Assembly: GCA_041391925.1 (NCBI GenBank)
Contig: JAWKNA010000003.1
Coordinates: 124,001 to 188,000 of the forward strand
Reading direction: 5' to 3'
Source of the DNA: JBPOFM01 sp041391925
GTDB lineage: Bacteria > Bacteroidota > Bacteroidia > Flavobacteriales > Flavobacteriaceae
Length of the DNA stretch: 64,000 bases
The position numbers and the translations under genes were made by a program. The notes beneath the pieces were generated by a model that made no database searches, was not told the DNA's origin, and worked only from the letters and a program-made list of their open reading frames with translations. Below are positions 47,168 through 56,516 of this stretch, in pieces; positions within the stretch are counted from its first letter, which is position 1; each line of letters starts with the position of its first letter.

Positions 47168-47770
47168 TTATGATTGATTGTTAATGAATTTTGAGACTAT
47201 GTCCAGACCATTTGGTGTACAGATACCACGTAAATGATATTCCAAATACTGCGTCATGAGGGTGTTCATGGAAGAATTGTTCAATGGAAAAAGTTCTTTG
47301 TCTTTCAGCGCCATCATACAGGTAAAATATATTTTGGAGATAAAATCGACGTCAATATCGTTTCGATACAATCCCATTTTGACACCACGTTCCAAATTTC
47401 CGGTCACACAATCTTCCATCACGCAAAACTGTCTTGCCTTTACGTCCTTGTAAATTTTAGGATAGTATTTTTCAAGTTGGTATTGTGGCGATGATTTTTC
47501 ATCTTTCAGATGAATCATCAAGAACTTTTTAATCTCAAAAATTTCTTCAATAGGGTTTTTTTCTAAATCTCGAATGTCTTCAATCCCGCTTGAAATTTTT
47601 TGAAATAAGTGCATAACGGCCTCTTCCACAAGCACATTTTTATTCTCAAAATAAACATAAATGGTTTTTTTGGATATGCCCATTTCATTGGCAATATCGT
47701 CCATGGTGACACTCTTAAAACCATAGGTTAAGAATAAATCGACTGCTTTGTCTATAATCTTGTCTCTCAT
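47168..47770 (-). CDS. TetR/AcrR-family repressor of the efflux operon
   Basis: 200 residues from the ATG at 47770 (MRDKIIDKAVDLFLTYGFKS), where TetR homology begins. The N-terminal HTH reads VTMDDIANEMGISKKTIYVYFENK. The C-terminal ligand-binding domain is not identifiable. It is the first gene of the operon, 3 nt before tolC, and should repress it through the inverted repeat upstream of its start. Confidence 0.92.
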   Translation of the reverse strand: MRDKIIDKAVDLFLTYGFKSVTMDDIANEMGISKKTIYVYFENKNVLVEEAVMHLFQKISSGIEDIRDLEKNPIEEIFEIKKFLMIHLKDEKSSPQYQLEKYYPKIYKDVKARQFCVMEDCVTGNLERGVKMGLYRNDIDVDFISKIYFTCMMALKDKELFPLNNSSMNTLMTQYLEYHLRGICTPNGLDIVSKFINNQS

Positions 47771-47792
47771 AATTGGCCGCAAATGTACGATA

Positions 47793-47820
47793 GGAAACTT
47801 TAAAAACAATAAAAGTTTCC
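47793..47820. promoter_or_regulatory. Likely TetR operator
   Basis: A perfect 9-bp inverted repeat GGAAACTTT (47793-47801) and AAAGTTTCC (47812-47820), 22 nt before the tetR start. Position and symmetry fit autoregulation of the efflux operon. Confidence 0.65.
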
Positions 47821-47877
47821 AAAGTTTTAATGATAATTTAACATTTGATTAAGAAATGAGGATTTTCTATGTGCGTC

Positions 47878-48201
47878 TTAACAGAACTTATCTTTGCCAA
47901 AACGTTGTTTCCATTTGGCTCTAAAAACTTCACGTTCTTCTGGAGTCATGTTCTGGATTTTGTTGGTCAAACTTTTGCGGTGCATGCCATGGCGTCGATT
48001 TTTACAACCATGGAATCCCCCGAACAAGATTTTGCTCAATATTAAAATACCCATGGCTTGCCAATAGGTAATGGCTTTTACACCGATGATTTCTGGCAAG
48101 AGACTATTCCAAAGCCACATGACAATCGCGCTGATGGCAAAGAGAATTGCGATGGGTATCACAAAAAAGAATTTTCTGTAGGGTCTAAATTTTGGATTCA
48201 T
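47878..48201 (-). CDS. Small membrane protein cotranscribed with an ECF sigma factor
   Basis: 107 residues with two helices (about 12-32 and 40-60). A His/Arg-rich segment (GGFHGCKNRRHGMHRKS) and a basic tail (MTPEEREVFRAKWKQRFGKD) follow. It starts 12 nt after the sigma factor gene on the same strand. It has no anti-sigma zinc motif, but its position suggests a partner or regulator of the sigma factor. Confidence 0.75.
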   Translation of the reverse strand: MNPKFRPYRKFFFVIPIAILFAISAIVMWLWNSLLPEIIGVKAITYWQAMGILILSKILFGGFHGCKNRRHGMHRKSLTNKIQNMTPEEREVFRAKWKQRFGKDKFC

Positions 48202-48213
48202 GATGTTTGTTTT

Positions 48214-48801
48214 TTAATCACTGTTTAAATCTTCATAGAGTTGTTTCAGTCTATTTCGAAGATGTTTGACAGCATAGTGTTTTCTACTGATGATTGTTTT
48301 GATGTTTTCGTTTTGTTCATTGGCAATCTGTTGCAAGGTTTTGTCATCGAGCTCATTTTCCATGTAAACGAGACGCTGATTTTCGGGCAATTCATTCAAA
48401 GCGATATACAGTTGATTCCAAATTTCATCTTGAAAGAGTTTCAATTCTGGACTTTTATCATGGTCCGTCAATAGAATCTCTTTTATGGAATTGAATTCAA
48501 AATCGTCTTCATCTTCATGGCCGAAATCGACCAGATGTTCCGTTTTCTTCTTGCGATAATTGTCAATGATTTTATTTCTGGTTGCCTTGAAGAGCCAGCT
48601 TCCGACATTCACAATTTGAGAGATATTTGTAACGTTACTAAACTGATACCAAACTTCCTGCAAAATATCTTCGGCGTCCTCGTTGCTCTTCACTTTAGGT
48701 TGAATAAAGGACATAAGCCTGTCACCATAATCGTTCACCGATTGTGCTATTATACTTTCCTTTTCCTTTTGAGACATCCCTAAAACTTTTATAGGCTCCA
48801 T
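48214..48801 (-). CDS. ECF-type RNA polymerase sigma factor
   Basis: 195 residues. Region 2 is visible as AEDILQEVWYQFSN and GSWLFKATRNKIIDNYRK, and region 4 as LPENQRLVYMENELDDKTLQQIANEQNENIKTIISRKHYAVKHLR (described by its parts; the recognition helix is NIKTIISRKHYA). It redirects RNA polymerase to an unknown set of promoters. The 107-aa membrane protein immediately follows. Confidence 0.9.
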   Translation of the reverse strand: MEPIKVLGMSQKEKESIIAQSVNDYGDRLMSFIQPKVKSNEDAEDILQEVWYQFSNVTNISQIVNVGSWLFKATRNKIIDNYRKKKTEHLVDFGHEDEDDFEFNSIKEILLTDHDKSPELKLFQDEIWNQLYIALNELPENQRLVYMENELDDKTLQQIANEQNENIKTIISRKHYAVKHLRNRLKQLYEDLNSD

Positions 48802-48944
48802 ACTATAGAAGACGAATGAAACCGAATTATACTTTAAATTTTTTAAAATTAATTTTTAAAGCTTGAATTACAGGTACTTTCGTTTTTTATTTTGATACTA
48901 TTTTTTGAAGATTATATGTTGTGCATTTCTTGTATTTTTGTCCG

Positions 48945-49919
48945 ATGCAACACATACCATTTTATCAAGACGCATTTCTGAATTATCTTAAGGACTTTAA
49001 GATTGAAAAACAGCCTCAAACCTTATATGAACCAGTTAATTATATTTTGAGTTTGGGTGGCAAGCGCCTTCGCCCAGTATTGACCCTGATGGCTGCCGAG
49101 GTGTTTGATTGTGATTATAAAAAAGCTTTGAACGCTGCTTTGAGCATTGAGGTGTTTCATAATTTTTCCTTGATTCATGACGATATTATGGACGATGCAC
49201 CGTTGAGACGAGGCAAAGAAACCGTGCATGAAAAATGGGACATCAACACAGGAATTCTCTCTGGGGATGCGATGCTGATTATGGCCTATCAATTGTTTGA
49301 AAATTACGATGCAGAAACATTTCAATCTTTGGCAAAATTGTTCAGTAAAACCGCCATTGAAGTCTGTGAAGGTCAGCAATATGATGTCGATTTTGAAACC
49401 AGAGACGATGTCACAATTGAGGACTATTTAAAAATGATAGAATATAAAACTGCAGTGTTGCTAGGCGCGGCGATGAAAATGGGCGGTATTGTCGCTGGAA
49501 CTTCAGAAAAGAATCAAGATTTGATTTATGACTTTGGAAAAAATTTGGGAATAGCGTTTCAATTGCAGGATGATTATCTGGATGCTTTTGGGGACCCAAA
49601 AACTTTTGGAAAACAGGTGGGCGGAGACATCATTGAGAATAAAAAAACCTATTTATATTTAAAAGCATTAGAATTTTCAAATGCTGAAGACACCTTGCAA
49701 TTGCAACATCTATTTGGCATCAATCCATCCGATTCGACCCAAAAAATTCACACTACAAAGCAATTATTTGTTTCCAGCGGTGCAGCCGATGCCACTAAAA
49801 GGGAAATTGAAAATTATACAAAAAAAGCTTTTGCAGTTTTGGAACACTTATCCATTTCAGATGAAAAGAAGGCGATTTTAAAGCAATTTGGAGAACAATT
49901 GATGAATCGAAATGTTTAA
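48945..49919 (+). CDS. Polyprenyl diphosphate synthase
   Basis: 324 residues from the ATG at 48945; a GTG-initiated extension of 8 codons lacks homology. Both Asp-rich motifs of trans-prenyltransferases are present: HDDIMDDAPLRRG (about 85) and QLQDDYLDAFGD (about 210). GGKRLRP is the IPP-binding site. It makes a long-chain prenyl diphosphate, likely for menaquinone. A -7-like TATTTTTG lies only 4 nt before the ATG, raising the possibility of a leaderless mRNA. Confidence 0.93.
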   Translation: MQHIPFYQDAFLNYLKDFKIEKQPQTLYEPVNYILSLGGKRLRPVLTLMAAEVFDCDYKKALNAALSIEVFHNFSLIHDDIMDDAPLRRGKETVHEKWDINTGILSGDAMLIMAYQLFENYDAETFQSLAKLFSKTAIEVCEGQQYDVDFETRDDVTIEDYLKMIEYKTAVLLGAAMKMGGIVAGTSEKNQDLIYDFGKNLGIAFQLQDDYLDAFGDPKTFGKQVGGDIIENKKTYLYLKALEFSNAEDTLQLQHLFGINPSDSTQKIHTTKQLFVSSGAADATKREIENYTKKAFAVLEHLSISDEKKAILKQFGEQLMNRNV

Positions 49920-49925
49920 AATCAA

Positions 49926-50273
49926 ATGAAAGAATTGTTAACATTCGATGATTTAGTTGAGGAAGCAACTCATCTTGATTTGTACTCAAAATTAGTACAG
50001 CAGCTCAACAAGGATTTGCTGTTCGCCAACATCAATCTTGAGTTTGAAACCGATGTTCTGCCAACAAGTTTAAAGTTGATGCTTCAGGAAACGGTGTATA
50101 AACTTATACAGGAAAAATTTATGGAGTATCTAAATCTGCTTTACATCGTGGATGTTTCCGAAGAAAAAGTGAGACAATTGGATGGCAATGACGCCCTGCA
50201 ACTTTCAAAAGATATCACTTTCCTGATTTTGAAAAGAGAATGGCAAAAGGTCTGGTTTAAAAATAAACTCTGA
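49926..50273 (+). CDS. Conserved helical protein of unknown function
   Basis: 115 residues, mainly helical, with no signal peptide, membrane helix or cysteine. I do not recognise a family. It starts 6 nt after the polyprenyl synthase stop, so it is cotranscribed with it. Its last 17 nt overlap the opposite-strand gene at 50257-50790. Confidence 0.65.
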   Translation: MKELLTFDDLVEEATHLDLYSKLVQQLNKDLLFANINLEFETDVLPTSLKLMLQETVYKLIQEKFMEYLNLLYIVDVSEEKVRQLDGNDALQLSKDITFLILKREWQKVWFKNKL

Positions 50274-50790
50274 CAAATGGCGCCCAAGGGTCGGCATAAA
50301 TACTTTTGTCTTTGTCATATAAAACATCATATCTAATGCCAATGGTTATATTTTGTGTGCGATAACCAGCACCAATGAATAAAGCAGGATACCAATAATT
50401 TTCATCTTCTATCAATAAATCATCTTCCCAGTTTCTATGTACGTTCAATTCTTCAAATTCTGCGGAGAGCTGAATTTCCTCAATTGGATTAAAAAACCCC
50501 AAGACACTGCCTCCAAAAATGGTGGATTTATAAAAATTCTTTCGGGAATTATAAGTCCCATTCAATCCAATGCCAAGCGCAAATTGCGGGTTGAACTCAT
50601 AAATCGCACTTGGTGCCAAAGTGCCACTGAAAAATCCGTCTCCAAAACTCAATCCGATTCCTCCTCCAAAACGCACATGGTTCCAAAAATCGTTCGAATT
50701 GGAAGTTGGGTTTTGGGAAAACGAAATAGTCGAAAAAATTATGAAAACAACAAAAAACAGTGTTCTTTTTTGAGGACTTGGAAGCTTCAT
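50257..50790 (-). CDS. Outer-membrane beta-barrel-like protein
   Basis: 177 residues. A signal peptide (about 8-26, TLFFVVFIIFSTISFSQ) is followed by alternating hydrophobic strands (FGGGIGLSFGDGFFSGTLAP, FALGIGLNGTYNSR) and a C-terminal aromatic residue (VRVYF), as in small outer-membrane barrels. Proteins like this beside sucA are, as I recall, sometimes labelled alpha-ketoglutarate decarboxylase; nothing in the sequence supports an enzyme. It is divergent from sucA. Confidence 0.75.
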   Translation of the reverse strand: MKLPSPQKRTLFFVVFIIFSTISFSQNPTSNSNDFWNHVRFGGGIGLSFGDGFFSGTLAPSAIYEFNPQFALGIGLNGTYNSRKNFYKSTIFGGSVLGFFNPIEEIQLSAEFEELNVHRNWEDDLLIEDENYWYPALFIGAGYRTQNITIGIRYDVLYDKDKSIYADPWAPFVRVYF

Positions 50791-50910
50791 AACGGATAGG
50801 TATTTTACATGATAATATATCAGATAAATATACTAAAACCAATTCTAATTTTGGTAAAAGTTGTACTTTTGATAAAAATTTGAAAACACTATAACGTTTC
50901 AGAACCTATA

Positions 50911-53670
50911 ATGGACAAATATTCGTTTCTCAATGCAGCGCATACAGCATATTTTGCTGATTTATACGACCAATATTTACAAAATCCAGATGCTGTTGAG
51001 CCAAGTTGGAGGGCTTTTTTCCAAGGATTTGACTTTGGCAGTGAAAATGCGGATTTAAATGGTGTTTTGGCCGAAAATTGTATTCTTCCAGAAGTTCCCG
51101 AGCATATGCAGAAAGAATTTCAGGTAGTACGTTTGATTGATGGGTATCGAAATCGTGGGCACCTTTTCACCAAAACAAACCCCGTCAGGGAGCGCAGAAA
51201 GTATGAACCAACATTAGCAATCGAAAATTTTGGACTGACTACTGAAGATTTATCAACCGTGTTCAATGCCGGCGAAATTTTGGGAATTGGCGCTCAAAAA
51301 TTGAGCGATATCATTGACCATCTTCAAAAAATCTATTGCCAATCCATTGGTGTAGAGTATATGTACATTCGTAATCCAAAGGAAATTGAATGGATTCAGA
51401 ATAAATTGAACATCCATGATAATCAGCCAAAATTTTCAGTAGAGCAAAAAAAGCACATTCTTAAAAAGTTGAATGAAGCAGTTGCCTTCGAAAGTTTCTT
51501 ACACACCAAATACGTAGGCCAAAAGCGTTTTTCACTGGAAGGTGGCGAATCTTTAATTCCTGCGTTGGATGCCGTTATTGAAAAGGCATCAGAGTATGGC
51601 GTGAAGGAATTTGTTATGGGGATGGCCCATCGTGGACGTTTGAGCACACTCACCAATATCTTTGGAAAATCTGCAAAAGATATCTTCAGTGAGTTTGATG
51701 GTAAAGACTATGAACAGGAAATCTTTGATGGCGATGTCAAATACCATTTAGGTTGGACCAGCGACAGAGAAACCAAAGGTGGCAAGAAAATCAACTTGAA
51801 TATCGCTCCAAATCCGTCACATTTGGAAACTGTTGGTGCAGTTGTGGAAGGAATTTCAAGGGCAAAACAAGATGATAAATATCCTGATAATCCATCACAA
51901 GTCTTGCCAATCATTGTCCATGGTGACGCCGCCATTGCGGGACAAGGAATAGTGTACGAAATCATTCAAATGGCGAAATTGGATGGCTATAAAACCAACG
52001 GAACCATTCATATTGTAGTCAACAATCAGATAGGATTTACAACGAATTATCTCGATGCACGTTCCAGTACCTATTGCACGGACGTTGGAAAAGTGACACT
52101 CTCACCTGTCTTGCACGTCAATGCAGATGATGTTGAAGCTGTAGTACACGCAGTTTTGTTTGCATTGGATTTTAGAATGGAATTCAAACGCGACGTATTC
52201 ATCGATTTATTGGGTTATAGAAAATATGGACACAATGAAGGTGACGAACCACGTTTTACCCAACCAAAATTGTATAAGGCTATTGCCAAACATGAAAATC
52301 CCAGTGAGATTTACAACGAAAAATTGTTAACTGAAGGCGTCATAGATAAAGGTTACACTGCAAAACTTGAAGAAGACTACAAAGCTTCACTTGAAGAAAA
52401 ACTGGAGGATTCCCGTAAAGTTGAGAAAACGGTCATCACGCCATTCATGAAAAACGAATGGAGCGATTTTGTCAACGTCACCGAAGTCGAAATGATGAAA
52501 CCGGTTGACACGAAGGTTTCCAAAGAAAAATTATCACAAATCACCGATGTGATTTCCACCTTGCCAAAAGACAAAAAATTCATACGAAAAATTGAGCGTC
52601 TGGTGGAGTCCCGTAAAACGATGTTTGATGAGGACAAATTGGATTGGGCCATGGCAGAGCATTTGGCTTACGGAACGTTATTGGAAGAAGGTTACGATGT
52701 ACGTTTTTCAGGTCAGGATGTGGAAAGAGGAACCTTTTCACACCGTCATGCCGTTGTGAAAGTGGAAGACAGTGAAGAAGAAATCACCTTGTTAAACCAT
52801 ATCAGTGATGACCAAGGACGATTTTTTATTTATAATTCCTTGCTTTCGGAATACGGCGTAGTCGGTTTTGATTATGGTTATGCGATGGCAAGTCCCAAAA
52901 CTTTGACTATTTGGGAAGCACAATTTGGCGATTTCAGTAATGGTGCACAGATTATGCTCGACCAATATATTTCTGCAGCAGAAGATAAATGGAAATTGTC
53001 AAATGGTTTGGTCATGTTATTGCCCCATGGCTATGAAGGTCAAGGTGCCGAACATTCATCCGCTCGTATGGAGCGTTATTTACAGCTGTGTGCTACTGAT
53101 AACATGTTTGTTGCCGATTGTACGACGCCTGCCAATATGTATCACTTGTTGCGTAAGCAAATGAAATCCAATTTCAGAAAACCATTGATTGTTTTTACGC
53201 CAAAGAGTTTGTTGCGTCATCCAAAGTGTATTTCTACGGTTGAGGATTTTGCGAACGGAAGCTTTCAAATGTTAATCGATGATGAAAATACAAAAGTGGA
53301 AAATATCAAAACCTTGGTGTTTTTAACTGGCAAATTTTATTATGACTTGCTGGAAGAGAGAGAAAAACTGGGCAGAGATGATGTGGCACTTGTCAGAATC
53401 GAGCAATTGTTTCCATTGCCAACCGAAGATATTCGAAAAGCGATAAAAAAATATAAAAATGCAAAGGACATTGTGTGGGCACAAGAAGAACCAAGGAATA
53501 TGGGAGCCTACAGTCACATGTTGATGCATTTGGAAGAAGCAAAAAACTTTAGAGTCGCTTCTCTGCGTCCTTATGGCGCACCGGCGGCAGGAAGTGCTAC
53601 GCGTTCCAAACGTCGCCATCAGGAAGTGATGGATTTCGTTTTTGATAAGACAAAAAACAACCAACGATAA
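50911..53670 (+). CDS. sucA: 2-oxoglutarate dehydrogenase E1 component
   Basis: 919 residues. The N-terminal tail (FLNAAHTAYFADLYDQYLQN) binds E2. The thiamine diphosphate region shows HGDAAIAGQGIVYE and the metal-binding NNQIGFTTN, and HRHAVVKVED and LPHGYEGQGAEHSSAR lie in the transketolase C-terminal half. It decarboxylates 2-oxoglutarate in the TCA cycle and passes the succinyl group to E2. It is followed 34 nt later by sucB. Confidence 0.96.
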   Translation: MDKYSFLNAAHTAYFADLYDQYLQNPDAVEPSWRAFFQGFDFGSENADLNGVLAENCILPEVPEHMQKEFQVVRLIDGYRNRGHLFTKTNPVRERRKYEPTLAIENFGLTTEDLSTVFNAGEILGIGAQKLSDIIDHLQKIYCQSIGVEYMYIRNPKEIEWIQNKLNIHDNQPKFSVEQKKHILKKLNEAVAFESFLHTKYVGQKRFSLEGGESLIPALDAVIEKASEYGVKEFVMGMAHRGRLSTLTNIFGKSAKDIFSEFDGKDYEQEIFDGDVKYHLGWTSDRETKGGKKINLNIAPNPSHLETVGAVVEGISRAKQDDKYPDNPSQVLPIIVHGDAAIAGQGIVYEIIQMAKLDGYKTNGTIHIVVNNQIGFTTNYLDARSSTYCTDVGKVTLSPVLHVNADDVEAVVHAVLFALDFRMEFKRDVFIDLLGYRKYGHNEGDEPRFTQPKLYKAIAKHENPSEIYNEKLLTEGVIDKGYTAKLEEDYKASLEEKLEDSRKVEKTVITPFMKNEWSDFVNVTEVEMMKPVDTKVSKEKLSQITDVISTLPKDKKFIRKIERLVESRKTMFDEDKLDWAMAEHLAYGTLLEEGYDVRFSGQDVERGTFSHRHAVVKVEDSEEEITLLNHISDDQGRFFIYNSLLSEYGVVGFDYGYAMASPKTLTIWEAQFGDFSNGAQIMLDQYISAAEDKWKLSNGLVMLLPHGYEGQGAEHSSARMERYLQLCATDNMFVADCTTPANMYHLLRKQMKSNFRKPLIVFTPKSLLRHPKCISTVEDFANGSFQMLIDDENTKVENIKTLVFLTGKFYYDLLEEREKLGRDDVALVRIEQLFPLPTEDIRKAIKKYKNAKDIVWAQEEPRNMGAYSHMLMHLEEAKNFRVASLRPYGAPAAGSATRSKRRHQEVMDFVFDKTKNNQR

Positions 53671-53704
53671 TTTAAAATAACAACAACCTAAAATATATCC
53701 TATA

Positions 53705-54958
53705 ATGATTTTAGAAATGAAAGTTCCTTCGCCAGGAGAGTCCATAACGGAAGTTGAAATTGCAACGTGGCTGGTGCAAGATGGAGATTATGTAGAGAAA
53801 GATCAAGCAATTGCTGAAGTTGACAGCGACAAGGCAACTCTCGAATTGCCTGCAGAAGCAAGCGGTATTATTACCCTTAAAGCAGAAGAAGGCGATGCTG
53901 TTGCTGTAGGTGAAGTGGTATGTTTGATAGACACTGATGCCGAAAAACCTAGTGATAAAGGCGATTCTAAAGAGGAAAAATCAAACTCTAAAGAAGAAAA
54001 GAAGTCTGAAGAGCCAAAAAAAGAAGAAAAAAAATCAGAAACTCAAAAAGAGTCAGAAAAACCAGTAGAATCAAAATCCTATGCATCAGGAAGTGCCAGT
54101 CCAGCAGCTAAAAAAATTCTATCGGAAAAGAATATGGCAACTTCTGATGTGAAGGGCACAGGAAGGGACGGACGCATCACAAAAGATGACGCAGTCAATG
54201 CAACGCCTTCCATGGGAACGCCAAGTGGTGGCAACAGAAGCTCTTCAAGGAGTAAAATGTCGATGTTGCGCCGTAAAGTAGCGGAACGATTGGTGGAGGC
54301 AAAAAACACAACCGCCATGTTGACGACATTCAATGAAGTGGATATGTCTCCGATTTTTGCTTTGAGGGAAGAACACAAGGAAAATTTTAAAAACAAGCAT
54401 GGAGTTGGTTTAGGTTTTATGAGTTTCTTTACATTGGCGGTCGTTAGAGCTCTAAAAATGTATCCTGCTGTCAATTCCATGATTGATGGTCAGGAAATGA
54501 TAAGCTATGATTTTTGTGATATCAGTATTGCTGTCTCTGGGCCAAAAGGATTGATGGTTCCAGTTATCAGAAATGCTGAAAATTTAAGCTTTAGAGGTGT
54601 TGAAGCCGAAGTGAAACGGTTAGCGATTCGTGCGCGTGATGGTCAAATCACCGTGGATGAAATGACTGGTGGTACTTTTACCATTTCCAATGGAGGGGTT
54701 TTTGGCAGTATGTTATCCACACCAATTATCAATCCACCTCAAAGTGGGATTTTGGGAATGCACAATATTGTAGAGCGTCCTGTTGCCATAGATGGCCATG
54801 TTGAGATTCGACCAATAATGTATGTAGCGTTGTCATACGACCATAGAATCATTGATGGTAAGGAAGGTGTCGGATTTTTGGTAGCGGTGAAAGAAGCATT
54901 AGAAAACCCAATAGAAATGTTAATGGACAACGATGTAAAAAGAGCTTTGGAATTATAA
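53705..54958 (+). CDS. sucB: 2-oxoglutarate dehydrogenase E2 component (dihydrolipoamide succinyltransferase)
   Basis: 417 residues. An N-terminal lipoyl domain (1-77) has the lipoylated K43 in EVDSDKATLELP. A Lys/Glu/Ser-rich flexible linker (about 80-125), an E3-binding domain (about 128-165, SPAAKKILSEKNMATSDVKG) and the catalytic domain (about 185-417) with SYDHRIIDGKEGVGFL follow. It forms the complex core with SucA. It is the last chromosomal gene before the integrated element. Confidence 0.96.
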   Translation: MILEMKVPSPGESITEVEIATWLVQDGDYVEKDQAIAEVDSDKATLELPAEASGIITLKAEEGDAVAVGEVVCLIDTDAEKPSDKGDSKEEKSNSKEEKKSEEPKKEEKKSETQKESEKPVESKSYASGSASPAAKKILSEKNMATSDVKGTGRDGRITKDDAVNATPSMGTPSGGNRSSSRSKMSMLRRKVAERLVEAKNTTAMLTTFNEVDMSPIFALREEHKENFKNKHGVGLGFMSFFTLAVVRALKMYPAVNSMIDGQEMISYDFCDISIAVSGPKGLMVPVIRNAENLSFRGVEAEVKRLAIRARDGQITVDEMTGGTFTISNGGVFGSMLSTPIINPPQSGILGMHNIVERPVAIDGHVEIRPIMYVALSYDHRIIDGKEGVGFLVAVKEALENPIEMLMDNDVKRALEL

Positions 54959-55006
54959 AATTTTAATTTTTTATCAGCTCGTAACAATACCTATGCTTTT
55001 GCACAA

Positions 55007-55037
55007 AAAAGGCTTCAAGTTAAACTTGAAGCCTTTT
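55007..55037. terminator. Terminator after sucB, probably shared with a former tRNA
   Basis: AAAAGGCTTCAAG (55007-55019) pairs with CTTGAAGCCTTTT (55025-55037). The T run is longer on the minus strand (six Ts) than on the plus strand (four), so it probably also terminated the minus-strand tRNA whose 3' end lies at 55038. Confidence 0.7.
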
Positions 55038-55054
55038 GTACTCAAGGTGGGAAT
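55038..55054 (-). mobile_element. Candidate attL: displaced 3' end of a tRNA gene
   Basis: The minus strand reads ATTCCCACCTTGAGTAC, the form of a tRNA 3' end: a T-loop ATT, T-stem CCCAC, acceptor strand CTTGAGT and discriminator A. No 5' tRNA part is present, and a terminator hairpin follows as expected for a tRNA. Discriminator A and my recollection of flavobacterial tRNAs favour tRNA-Leu. The integrase gene lies just to the right. Confidence 0.5.
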
Positions 55055-55180
55055 AACACCTATTAAATTACTACAAATCCTATTGTTTCAAAAAAACACT
55101 CAAAACCTTAATAAAACAGGGTGTTTTATAATTTTAATTAAATCTTGACTTTCATTGAGATTTCATTTTATTTAGTAATC

Positions 55181-55198
55181 GTGGGGACAATGTGGGGA
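55181..55198 (+). promoter_or_regulatory. Direct repeats upstream of the integrase gene
   Basis: GTGGGGA occurs at 55181-55187 and 55192-55198, an 11-bp period. GC-rich repeats like these upstream of tyrosine integrases are candidates for arm-type binding sites of integrase or excisionase. Confidence 0.45.
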
Positions 55199-55235
55199 TT
55201 AAATGTTATATTTACTGTAGTAAAACAATCAAGTC

Positions 55236-56513
55236 TTGGCAACAGTAAAATACAGAATAAAAGGCAATGCCGACCCTGCCTCTATCTACATCAGGCTTCG
55301 TGATGGTAGAGAAACAGATTTAGAAGTATCAACAGGATTGAAAGTTCCAAAAAAACACTGGAGCAGTAATAAGTCTTTAGTTAAGACAGTTTCAGACTTT
55401 GATTATGCAGAAACAAACTCCAAATTAAGAAAGCTAGAATCATTTGTTATAGACCAGCTTAATTTAAGTAGCACTAACGGAACAGCAATTAATAATATAT
55501 GGCTAAAAAACTGTATTAATTCATTGTTCATTAGACCTAATAAAAACGATGCTGATAGCAAAACCTATTTAGTTGCTTTTACAGAAGCTTTTATTGAAGA
55601 GTCAAAACATCGACTAACTAAAAAGGGAACTCCTTTGAGCGACAGAGTAATTAAACGTTATACTTCAACAAAAAATCATCTAATTGGATTTGAGGAAAGT
55701 TCAAAAACTCGTCTTCGGTTATTGGACATTAATCTAAAGTTTCATTCAAGGTTTGTGGACTATTTATCAAATAAAAAGCATCTTAATCCAAATACAGTAG
55801 GAAGATATATTGATGATATAAAGTTGTTTTGCAGAAGAGCTGAAAGTAAAGGACTAAAAGTTAATCCAGAATATAAACATCCAGATTTTCATTCTCCTTC
55901 CAATAAAACAATAGACATCTATTTAACAGTTGATGAGATAAATGATGTGTATAATGTTGACTTATCAAAAAAGGAAATGTTAGATAATGCTAGGGATTGG
56001 TTTATTATAGGACTATGGACAGGATTGAGAATTTCAGACTTTTTATCACTCACCAAGAAAAATATTGAAAAAGGTTATTTTGAGGTTGTTACAACAAAAA
56101 CCTCCTTCCCAGTTATAATACCTATTCATCCTCAAATTGAAGCAATATTAAAGAAACGTAGTGGGCAATTTCCACGTAAAATATCACACCAGAAATTCAA
56201 TGAATACATTAAAAAGGTTTGTGAATTAGCTGAAATAAATGATAAGGTAGAAGGGGCTAAAATGGTCAAAATTAAAAAGGGTAAAGAAAAAATTTCAAGA
56301 AAGAAGTTTGATATATATTACAAACATGAACTTGTAAGTAGCCATGTTTGCAGAAGGTCGTTCGCCACCAATCATTATGGTAAGCTAGATACATTAACTA
56401 TAATGAAAATCACAGGACACCAAACCGAGAAGCAGTTTTTAGAGTACATCAAGGTTACACCTAAACAACACGCTGATAAGCTAAAAAACTTCTGGGATAA
56501 CCAAAAAAATTAA
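55236..56513 (+). CDS. Tyrosine recombinase (integrase) of a mobile element
   Basis: 425 residues. The N-terminal arm-binding domain begins VKYRIKGNADPASIYIRLRDG, a SAM-like core-binding domain follows (about 105-215) and then the catalytic domain. Catalytic residues are R265 (GLWTGLRIS), H370 and R373 (SHVCRRSF), H395 (TGHQT) and the nucleophile Y404 (FLEYIKV). It would integrate and excise the element at the tRNA end at 55038. The start must be the TTG at 55236: a TAA lies five codons upstream with no ATG between. Confidence 0.93.
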   Translation: MATVKYRIKGNADPASIYIRLRDGRETDLEVSTGLKVPKKHWSSNKSLVKTVSDFDYAETNSKLRKLESFVIDQLNLSSTNGTAINNIWLKNCINSLFIRPNKNDADSKTYLVAFTEAFIEESKHRLTKKGTPLSDRVIKRYTSTKNHLIGFEESSKTRLRLLDINLKFHSRFVDYLSNKKHLNPNTVGRYIDDIKLFCRRAESKGLKVNPEYKHPDFHSPSNKTIDIYLTVDEINDVYNVDLSKKEMLDNARDWFIIGLWTGLRISDFLSLTKKNIEKGYFEVVTTKTSFPVIIPIHPQIEAILKKRSGQFPRKISHQKFNEYIKKVCELAEINDKVEGAKMVKIKKGKEKISRKKFDIYYKHELVSSHVCRRSFATNHYGKLDTLTIMKITGHQTEKQFLEYIKVTPKQHADKLKNFWDNQKN

Positions 56514-56516
56514 AGT

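Noticed and set aside
50257..50790. Protein upstream of sucA as an alpha-ketoglutarate decarboxylase
   Set aside because: It has a signal peptide and outer-membrane barrel features, with no thiamine-binding or catalytic motif.
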